Source of the DNA: Verrucomicrobiaceae bacterium
Lineage (GTDB): Bacteria > Verrucomicrobiota > Verrucomicrobiae > Verrucomicrobiales > Akkermansiaceae
Length of the DNA: 12,397 nt
Assembly (NCBI GenBank): GCA_003820635.1
Contig: RPOS01000091.1
Location: 1-12,397 of the forward strand
Direction: 5' to 3'
The notes beneath the pieces were generated by a model. The model worked only from the letters and a program-made list of their open reading frames with translations, was not told the DNA's origin and did not search any database. This document shows positions 6,197 through 12,397 of this stretch, one piece after another. Every line of letters starts with the position of its first letter. The stretch's first letter is position 1. The position numbers were made by a program, and so were the translations under genes.

Positions 6197-8183
6197 AATC
6201 CAGGTGCGGCGGCACCGGCAGGAGGAGGGACTTACGATGAATCTCATCGGTCACTTCACTGTTTTCATCCCGAGCGATCTGCTTCGCCTTGAGTTCATAC
6301 CATAAGTCGGAAAGCGAAACCTCCCCCTCCTGGATGTCAGCAACCTCAAGATTCTTCAGCAGTTCTTCAGCCAAGGACAACCGACCCGCTCGCACGGCGG
6401 CCCGGGACATGATTAGTCTGGACCGCCCGAGGGCGGCGATGGCGGGTGGGATCTCCTCGAACAAATCCAGCGCGCGTGCATCGTGCCCGTCGGCAATGAG
6501 GCTTTGCAGGCATTCGAAGGCCAGCGGCGCGAGGTCGGGGTTCAACGCGCGCGCTTCGAGGTAGAGTCTGGCGGCCTCGCTGGAGCGCCCCTCCCGAGTG
6601 GCAAGGAGGGCGAGGTTGCGAAGCGTGATGTAATGGAGGCGTTGCTGCAGTGATTCCTGCCATGCTTCCTGCGCCCCGCTCAGATCCCCCCGGTGATAGC
6701 GGATGACACCGAGATGCAATGATGCGAGCCAGGAAACATCGGCACTTTTTTCGAGCATGAGCACCCATTCGTCCTGGATCATCCACGAGACTGGTTCGTC
6801 AACCTCGGGAAACGACCCCTTATCCAGTAACGAAATCCATGGAGACTGCTCCTCAGAAAGGGTTTCTTCATCAAAGACGATGCCCGAGCCACGGACGAGC
6901 GGCGGCTCTCCCTGGCGTTCACGGCGCAAGCGTTCCAGCGCCCCCCATCCCGAACCATTTTGAATGATCCTTTCCGGAGCTTTGGAAAAGAACTCCCGAT
7001 TGGAAGCCAGCATTTTTTCCAGATCAGCCGCCGGAAGCCGCCGCTCCAACTCGGCCGCCACCGCGCCGGTGGCCGCCTGCCAATCACAGCCATGGACTGT
7101 CTGTGAATCCGCCTCCATCAACCCGTAGGCTTCCAGCCATTCGATCTCAGAAAAGGCGGCCATGGGGAACGACTCGTATTGCGTGGGCGAAACACCAGCC
7201 TGAATCTCGAGGTATTTGGCATCACCCTCGGTCAGGAATTTCTGCCATTGGTTGCCTCCGGTGCTTTCCCCCCAAACAAACAGCTTCCTTCCCCGCTGGG
7301 CGCGCGTGGAGGTTTGGATGAGCCCGCTGCCATCCGCATCCAGCGCTGTCACCCAAGGCCGGGATGTTTCGGGCACCATGAAAAAGTAGTCATTGGAAGT
7401 CCTGCTCCGGGACCCATAGGTCACATCGACCCCGTCGTGGAGCGGGATCGGAATGCAACGAAGCCCGTCATTGTATGCGTTATTGAGCGCCCGCGCGGCG
7501 GGTGCCAGCACCCGCACATCCGGCGACACCGGCACGGCGATGTTCGACCACCAATACATCGGAAGTTCATGCGCATGGGGGTTGGAAATGGCGACGCGAA
7601 CCATCAGCCATGGCGAGTCGGGAGGGAGAAGAAAATCTAGCCGGTAAGTGACGGCTCTGATGCGTTCAAATTCCCAAAGCCGCAGCACGGGCCAGCCCTC
7701 CGGGTGCGTGAGTTCCGCCGCAAAGAGCGGATCGCATCCGAGGGGCGTATGCCCGCGCACGCCGCAGTTCCACTCGACTCCGCCGCTGAACCAGGCGTTG
7801 CGGATGGCGAGATTGGCCGGCTGAAACACGGGATTCACCGTGACCAGATCCCGGCCAGATCGCTTGTCAAGGAGCGACCAGAGTCTCCCGCCCCGCTCCA
7901 GCAGGATGGTGGCTTTGAGGTAATCATTTTCGAGGATGGCGGTTTTGAATGGTCGGACCTGACGATCGCGAGTGTATCCGTCCTGCACCAGATAAGGCAG
8001 AGCCGGGTCCGCGACATCGGCGCTGACGCCATAGCCGAGATACTTGCGGCTCTCAACGGGCACGCTTTCGTAAACCGTCAGGGGCTTGCTCTCCCCCGTG
8101 GAGCGGCTTAACTGGGGCAATGGGTTTTGGGGTCCCAGATCCGCGGCGGGAATGAGCTGATCAGTGATGGTGAGGCTTGTCAT
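6153..8183 (-). CDS. DUF5107 domain protein with C-terminal TPRs
   Basis: This is a 676-residue predicted cytoplasmic protein. Residues about 70-345 match the DUF5107 beta-sandwich: AILENDYLKATILLERGGR (82-100), LLDKRSGRDLV (104-114), NPVFQPANL (117-125), WFSGGVEWN (131-139) and GHTPL (144-148). This fold resembles aldose-epimerase-like and glycosidase beta-supersandwich domains. Residues about 480-640 are helical TPR-like repeats (SWLASLHLGVIRYHRGDLSGAQEAWQESL, then SEAARLYLEARALNPDLAPLAF). Full-length DUF5107-TPR proteins are often near 1,100 residues, so this is a short form. There is no signal peptide. It starts 5 nt after the GH95 stop, so it is in that operon, and probably helps process the same sugar; the reaction is not established. 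The final residues after HLDFR come from a repeat, which may mean that the original stop was lost. Confidence 0.85.
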   Translation of the reverse strand: MTSLTITDQLIPAADLGPQNPLPQLSRSTGESKPLTVYESVPVESRKYLGYGVSADVADPALPYLVQDGYTRDRQVRPFKTAILENDYLKATILLERGGRLWSLLDKRSGRDLVTVNPVFQPANLAIRNAWFSGGVEWNCGVRGHTPLGCDPLFAAELTHPEGWPVLRLWEFERIRAVTYRLDFLLPPDSPWLMVRVAISNPHAHELPMYWWSNIAVPVSPDVRVLAPAARALNNAYNDGLRCIPIPLHDGVDVTYGSRSRTSNDYFFMVPETSRPWVTALDADGSGLIQTSTRAQRGRKLFVWGESTGGNQWQKFLTEGDAKYLEIQAGVSPTQYESFPMAAFSEIEWLEAYGLMEADSQTVHGCDWQAATGAVAAELERRLPAADLEKMLASNREFFSKAPERIIQNGSGWGALERLRRERQGEPPLVRGSGIVFDEETLSEEQSPWISLLDKGSFPEVDEPVSWMIQDEWVLMLEKSADVSWLASLHLGVIRYHRGDLSGAQEAWQESLQQRLHYITLRNLALLATREGRSSEAARLYLEARALNPDLAPLAFECLQSLIADGHDARALDLFEEIPPAIAALGRSRLIMSRAAVRAGRLSLAEELLKNLEVADIQEGEVSLSDLWYELKAKQIARDENSEVTDEIHRKSLLLPVPPHLDFRQAPRNNASLSTP

Positions 8184-8188
8184 CGTTT

Positions 8189-10444
8189 TCAGGATATGCA
8201 GGTGGTATCGGAAATTCTTTTGAATCTCTGTTGGAAGGGCTTGAGGCAGTATTCCGCGCCGGCGCAGGTCTCAAACTCGAGTATCGCCCCCTTCACCTTC
8301 ACGGTGCGGGACGACGTGATTGCAACGGCCTTTCCCGGCCAGGGATTGGCGATCCGGCAGCAGCCGCCGACGGTGCTGTGGATCGCAATGCTATCAGGGG
8401 TTCCTCCTTCCGAAATTTCCGCGGAAGCCAGAAAGCCTCCCTCGGTGCGCAACCGCTCGAACGATGCGGAGATTCCCACCGGCAGCGAATAACCGACATG
8501 GATGATGCCATTGATGGTTTGAAGCAGCATCTCATTGACGGCCTGAACCGCGGCGAAATTACCTTCGAGTGTGAAGGGGCGGTATTTGTAAACCGAGTAA
8601 CCGAGGTTTTTGAAATCGCCGTTCAAATGGAAGCCGTTCGGCGAAACGAAGGCGTCGAGATAGCGCTCGAGCATCGAGATCGCAGTCTGTCCGAGGCCAA
8701 CCCGGGCGCAAAGCCCCGCATACCAGGAGAAGCTGTAGCCCACCCATTCGCCGGTCCCCAGCAGGTCGACCTGGTGGAGACTGTCGGCGATGAGTTCCTT
8801 CTCTCTGCCGCCATTGTCCGGATGCAGCAGGTTGAGCGGATAGATGCCCATCAGATGCGCATGATGGCGGTGCGAGCGGTCCAGCGGCATGCCGGGAGCG
8901 ATGCCGAGCACTTCACCGCGGATCAAGCCGTCGGGCGAAGGGATGTGGGACAGTGCGGGCGAACCCAATGATTCAGCACATCGCTTCCACTTGGTGCTCT
9001 CCGACTTTTGTCCCAGCGCCATGCTCATTTCCTCAAGATCGTTGAAGAGCTTTAGCATGAGGAAGTGGTCGTAGTTCGTATTGGCAGGAAGATATGAACG
9101 CGGTGTGTTGTCGTAGATCTCGGCAGAACTCGACATCGGAAGCAACAGACGCCCGGTGGCAGGTTCGGGCTTGAGGTGATGAAGCAGAAATTCCGCCTGA
9201 GCTAGACAGAACGGGTAGGCGCGCTCGCGCAGAAACGTCTCGTCGCTGGTGTATTTCCAATGCCGGTGGAACATCTCCGCCACCCACGCACCATTGGTGA
9301 GATTGAAGCTGTAAGGTGCCCACCCGCTGATCAACTCTCCCGCCAACGACATGGCGCATGGAATGAACGCGCCGGGAGCCTTGAAGAAACGCGCCGCCAA
9401 CTCACGATGCTTCGGCAGGATCTTCCACATGTGCTCAAGGAAGACCAAACCCTCGTCGATCCGGTTGTTGGAAAGGTAGGAGATGTAGCAGAATTGGGTG
9501 TTCAGGTTGTGGTGAAAGTCCCCGCGCCATGGCGGCAGATTTCCATCATCCGCTGTCCAGACACCCTGGAGCGGCATCGGGGGTGTCCCGGTGCGGGAAG
9601 AGCTGCCCAGAAAATACTGCCCGAGCTGATAGTGCTGGTTGATATTCTTGTGCGAGATTTGGACCCGTGACTTCGACCAGTAATCCTTCCACCACCGGGA
9701 GCTCGCGCGCTTGATGCCGGCATATCCCTTCTCGGCGCAGGCCTCGACCAATCCGCAGGCCTCAGTGACCATCATCTCAGGATCCCCGAGGCCGGTCACG
9801 CAGGTGTAGATTTCCATGTTTCCCCGATCTTGGCGCACCCGGGTGGCCGTGACCGTGGCTTGCCCCCCGGTCACAGGTTGAATGCAGTAATCAGCATTCT
9901 CGCGCGTGCCATGCTCGGCGGGGGGATAATCGAGCGCACTGAGGCTATTGGCGGCAGGGTTTGCCCCGGCGCATCCCCGGTAGTCGGGATAGTCCAACCG
10001 ATAGGTCGGCTTCAGACCGGTGGTCTTGATCACAAGGAGCGGCCGGGACTCGTCGCAGACGACGGCAACCTGTCCTTTGCGCGAAAAGATCACGGCTTCC
10101 CCAGTCGAGATATCGAGTTCGGCCTTGGTCCATGCGTCATTCTTCGGAAGACTCAGAATCAGGCGGCACGCGCGCAGCTTGGTCGGCCACGGGTCGTTGC
10201 CGGGGGACTCGAACCGTTCGCTCAATGCATCCCATTTTTTTTCGCGAATCATCCTGAGCATCTCCGCGAAGTTCCAATCCTTGCTGGCGTAAGCATCTGG
10301 AATCCTCTCGTCCCAGAGCGTCGCCTGATCGAGCGAAAGGACGATTTCGCGGGTATCCCCCCAGATGATCGAGCCGAGCAAGCCGTTGCCAATGGGAATG
10401 CCTTCATCCCAGCGTGATATTGGAAAGTTATAGATAAGTTTCAT
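8189..10444 (-). CDS. GH95-type glycosidase (alpha-L-fucosidase/galactosidase-like)
   Basis: This is a 751-residue protein with glycoside hydrolase family 95 architecture. The N-terminal beta domain opens directly with NFPISRWDEGIPIGNGLLGS (6-25) and LDQATLWDERIP (38-49). The (alpha/alpha)6 catalytic domain has GDFHHNLNTQF (308-318), PMSSSAEIYDN (436-446), RSHRHHAHLMGIYPL (523-537) and PFTLEGNFAAVQAVNEMLLQ (623-642). By comparison with the characterised Bifidobacterium AfcA, N313/N315 and E442 match the catalytic Asn pair and general acid. The usual Asp in F-Q-I-D-G-N-F is Glu here (E627). GH95 enzymes cleave terminal alpha-L-fucose or alpha-L-galactose by inversion. The frame is open to 10600, but ATG 10444 gives the family N-terminus and follows the MFS stop by 14 nt. 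There is no signal peptide, so it acts in the cytoplasm on an imported substrate. Specificity is uncertain because the protein is divergent. Confidence 0.82.
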   Translation of the reverse strand: MKLIYNFPISRWDEGIPIGNGLLGSIIWGDTREIVLSLDQATLWDERIPDAYASKDWNFAEMLRMIREKKWDALSERFESPGNDPWPTKLRACRLILSLPKNDAWTKAELDISTGEAVIFSRKGQVAVVCDESRPLLVIKTTGLKPTYRLDYPDYRGCAGANPAANSLSALDYPPAEHGTRENADYCIQPVTGGQATVTATRVRQDRGNMEIYTCVTGLGDPEMMVTEACGLVEACAEKGYAGIKRASSRWWKDYWSKSRVQISHKNINQHYQLGQYFLGSSSRTGTPPMPLQGVWTADDGNLPPWRGDFHHNLNTQFCYISYLSNNRIDEGLVFLEHMWKILPKHRELAARFFKAPGAFIPCAMSLAGELISGWAPYSFNLTNGAWVAEMFHRHWKYTSDETFLRERAYPFCLAQAEFLLHHLKPEPATGRLLLPMSSSAEIYDNTPRSYLPANTNYDHFLMLKLFNDLEEMSMALGQKSESTKWKRCAESLGSPALSHIPSPDGLIRGEVLGIAPGMPLDRSHRHHAHLMGIYPLNLLHPDNGGREKELIADSLHQVDLLGTGEWVGYSFSWYAGLCARVGLGQTAISMLERYLDAFVSPNGFHLNGDFKNLGYSVYKYRPFTLEGNFAAVQAVNEMLLQTINGIIHVGYSLPVGISASFERLRTEGGFLASAEISEGGTPDSIAIHSTVGGCCRIANPWPGKAVAITSSRTVKVKGAILEFETCAGAEYCLKPFQQRFKRISDTTCIS

Positions 10445-10458
10445 GGAGTGGTCGTTGT

Positions 10459-11883
10459 TCAAGGCAAGTCGGATGCGGCATGTTCTGGTGTGGGCGGCTG
10501 GTAGCCTGCAGGGCCGCCGTATCGATGCCAACCACGCCATGTGAAAAACCATGGGATCAGCGTCAGGGTGAAGAATACGCCCTGCCACGCCAGCAGCCAA
10601 CGGTAGTCACCGACCATATCGATGAACCATCCGCACAGCGCATTGCCCAAGACGATGCCGACACTTGAAATCATCGCGTTGGCCGAGCTGAACTGGCCGA
10701 AGCGGTCGGACGGGAATAGCGCGATGAACATCGGCATCATCGCCGTGGTGAAGGCGAGAAACCCTGTCTGATAGACGAGTGAAAAGACCAGGAGGGAGGT
10801 GGCGTCATGCACGGCAAAAAATCCGACCGCACCACCCAAGGCCATGATGATTACCCCCACGGCGATCATCCTCACCCCGTGGATTCTATCCACCCAGTAG
10901 CCGAACACGAGGGCCAGCGGGATAGTTGCCAGCGTGCCCCACGCGTTGATTTTTCCGATGGCATCCAGCGTCAGGCCCAAGTCATCTCGGGAGAAGAAGA
11001 TCATCAGCGTATTGGCAGAATTGGCGAACCAGCAGACGGTCGTGATCAGGAAAATCCACAGGTAGAAGGGCGAGTGGAAACACTCCTTGACGTAGGTCTT
11101 GACCCATCCCGTGATGCGTCCTCCGGGCAGGCGCTTCGGAGGCGGCGCGTATTGCCCTTCCCGGATTTTCCAGCACATGAGAAGGAAGGAGACAAGGTAG
11201 AGGAGACCGATGCCGACATAGATCGAGCGCATGTGCGTTTCGGCCAGGCCGAAAATCCACCGCCCCCAGACAAACAAAGCCAACTGGCTGACGATCCGCG
11301 TCAACCCGAGAAACCGTCCCATGACCGGCGTGGGCACCACGTCTGCAAACAAGTAATAGTACACCGACCCTACGAAGAGGTTGAAGAACTGGTATGCCAC
11401 GACGAAGACGCAGACCAGCACCAGAATCACGGCGTTGGACGCCCAGCCCATGGCCTTCACCAAACCGGTGCCGGCCAACCAGCCGCCGATGTCAGTCGAG
11501 AAGCCAATGAGGATCAAAAACAAGGTGATGAACGGCGTAGGCCAGAGCAGGAATGGAATGCGCCGTCCACGCGGCCCCCGGTGACGGTCGCTGATTGTGG
11601 AGATGAAAGGATTCATCACCACGTTGATTGCGGTAGGAAGACTGGCGGTCACGAAGCCGATCAGGATATTGCTCGCGCCGATCCCTTTGAGGCTGATGGG
11701 CAGCAACTGCGGCATGACCGACACCATCAGCGTGAGCGTGAAATCTCCCCACAGCAGCCAGAAGATCAGCCAACCCAATTGCTTCCGGTTATAGGAAAGC
11801 GTCCCCACCGTCCATCTTCCGGACACGGGTTGTGGCTCCGTAGGCGACGGGGGAGGAGACTCGGCAGGTGAATGGGCGGGCAT
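10459..11883 (-). CDS. MFS sugar/glycoside:cation symporter-like transporter
   Basis: This is a 474-residue inner-membrane carrier with about 12 hydrophobic segments. It has a Pro/Ser-rich cytoplasmic N-terminus (about 25 residues). The loop 2-3 signature N-P-F-I-S-T-I-S-DRHRGPRGRRIPFL resembles the D-R-x-G-R-R motif of sucrose/glycoside (SLC45/GPH-type) symporters. A matching loop FGYWVDRIHGVRM lies between the later helices. A TTG at 11901 is in frame, but ATG 11883 (MPAHSPAESPP) is the more likely start; neither has an SD. It follows the DUF4091 gene by 27 nt and precedes the GH95 gene by 14 nt, so it probably imports the glycoside that the GH95 protein cleaves. The substrate cannot be read from the sequence. 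C-terminal region GWHRYGGPAGYQPP is ordinary. Confidence 0.9.
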   Translation of the reverse strand: MPAHSPAESPPPSPTEPQPVSGRWTVGTLSYNRKQLGWLIFWLLWGDFTLTLMVSVMPQLLPISLKGIGASNILIGFVTASLPTAINVVMNPFISTISDRHRGPRGRRIPFLLWPTPFITLFLILIGFSTDIGGWLAGTGLVKAMGWASNAVILVLVCVFVVAYQFFNLFVGSVYYYLFADVVPTPVMGRFLGLTRIVSQLALFVWGRWIFGLAETHMRSIYVGIGLLYLVSFLLMCWKIREGQYAPPPKRLPGGRITGWVKTYVKECFHSPFYLWIFLITTVCWFANSANTLMIFFSRDDLGLTLDAIGKINAWGTLATIPLALVFGYWVDRIHGVRMIAVGVIIMALGGAVGFFAVHDATSLLVFSLVYQTGFLAFTTAMMPMFIALFPSDRFGQFSSANAMISSVGIVLGNALCGWFIDMVGDYRWLLAWQGVFFTLTLIPWFFTWRGWHRYGGPAGYQPPTPEHAASDLP

Positions 11884-11910
11884 TTGGATTTCGGGCTTCA
11901 ATCCGATCCG

Positions 11911-12397
11911 TTAGGGTTTTGCAGCGTTCTCCTTTGAACCGTTTTCCTGGGTAAGCAGTCCAGCGATATGTCGTCTGAGATCGGCAAAATCGGCGGGGTC
12001 TCGCGAGTAGTCATACGGTGCCGAGACCAGTGTCCCCAGGGAAAGCAGGCCCTTGGCTATTTCCTGTTTGTCGGCAGGGAGTGCAGGCAACCGCTGCTCC
12101 AACAGCTTGAGATATTCGTAATCCTCCATGCCGTCGCGCCAGTTTGACAAGCGGATGGAAGGCCAGAATTTCCCTCCCGTTCCGGGGTAACACAAATGAC
12201 CTTCGCCCGGTTTGTAATACCAGCCCTTCATCGACCAAGGGCGCGCGGGCCAGCGGGGGCCGTCCTGCGGATATGAGTTGTCGTCGTTGAAGAGAGTTGC
12301 CGCCCAATTCAGCACGCCGTCCATTTTGAATTTGTAGCTCAGAAGCGGAATCATCCTTGGCGCTGCATTTGCGCTCTGGACCGCCCAGTTCGGATAG
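11911..12397 (-). CDS. DUF4091 domain protein, C-terminal end (5' cut by window)
   Basis: Only the last 161 codons are present; the frame remains open to the window edge (YPNWAVQSANAAPRM precedes the first internal ATG). The fragment shows the end of a DUF4091 region: LLSYKFKMDGVLNWAAT, then a tryptophan-rich WPARPWSMKGWYY, then GEGHLCYPG, and the hallmark PSIRLSNWRDGMEDYEYLKLLE. DUF4091 is found at the C-terminus of predicted glycoside hydrolases of the TIM-barrel type in polysaccharide-degrading bacteria; few have tested activities. It is the most upstream visible member of the operon, 27 nt from the MFS gene. Whether it is exported cannot be judged because the N-terminus is missing. Confidence 0.82.
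   Translation of the reverse strand, partial: YPNWAVQSANAAPRMIPLLSYKFKMDGVLNWAATLFNDDNSYPQDGPRWPARPWSMKGWYYKPGEGHLCYPGTGGKFWPSIRLSNWRDGMEDYEYLKLLEQRLPALPADKQEIAKGLLSLGTLVSAPYDYSRDPADFADLRRHIAGLLTQENGSKENAAKP

Noticed and set aside
8177..8971. Plus-strand open frame of 264 codons opposite the GH95-type gene
   Set aside because: It is an antisense shadow. The GH95 motifs on the minus strand cover the same bases.
10807..11871. Plus-strand open frame of 354 codons
   Set aside because: It is antisense to the MFS transporter and rich in Asp/His/Gln/Arg/Pro, as expected for the mirror of hydrophobic codons. It has no domain, and the transporter is unambiguous.
1..12397. CRISPR arrays, tRNA or rRNA genes, complete insertion sequences
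   Set aside because: A read-through found no regularly spaced repeats, no tRNA-like TTC-loop/acceptor arrangement, no conserved rRNA stretches and no transposase gene.

Overview
Organism and style. The window is GC-rich, and only one of its genes has a convincing Shine-Dalgarno (SD) sequence. The gene content is an AraC/LacI hybrid (XylR-type) regulator, several uroporphyrinogen-decarboxylase-family (URO-D) methyltransferase-like proteins, a DUF5107-TPR protein, a GH95-type enzyme, an MFS glycoside-type symporter and a DUF4091 glycan enzyme. That mix is most familiar from carbohydrate-degrading members of the PVC group (Verrucomicrobiota, Lentisphaerota, Kiritimatiellota, Planctomycetota). 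The assignment is an inference from gene content; no marker gene is present.

Layout. Bases 1-185 hold no confident gene. A XylR-like regulator (186-1385, minus) is divergent from URO-D protein 1 (1462-2484, plus), across a 76-bp gap that contains inverted repeats. After a 330-bp stretch with nothing recognisable, everything to the right edge is on the minus strand. In transcription order this is: the C-terminal end of a DUF4091 protein (11911-12397, cut by the window), an MFS transporter (10459-11883), a GH95-type glycosidase (8189-10444), a DUF5107-TPR protein (6153-8183), a decayed alpha/beta-hydrolase tail (5908-6174), URO-D protein 2 (4864-5892), a broken signal-peptide ORF (4632-4823), a membrane di-iron desaturase/hydroxylase (3628-4614), a Rieske ferredoxin (3264-3617), and a URO-D protein 3 remnant (2813-3275) that has lost its N-terminal half and carries a frameshift. 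The first four genes are 5-27 nt apart and look like one operon. The desaturase and Rieske genes are tightly coupled.

How it may work. The GH95 and DUF5107 proteins lack signal peptides, so a small glycoside is probably imported by the MFS carrier and cleaved in the cytoplasm. The desaturase/Rieske pair resembles MocD/MocE of rhizobial rhizopine (O-methyl-scyllo-inosamine) catabolism. Two of the three URO-D-family members keep the H-x-C...C zinc site of corrinoid-dependent methyltransferases. My main hypothesis is a catabolic island for an O-methylated (or methoxy-bearing) fucoside/galactoside or cyclitol glycoside, with oxidative and possibly corrinoid-linked removal of the methyl group. This is inference, but the combination deserves testing. 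The 2.5-6.2 kb region is also visibly rearranged: a truncated paralogue, two gene remnants and a diverged 72-bp repeat pair.
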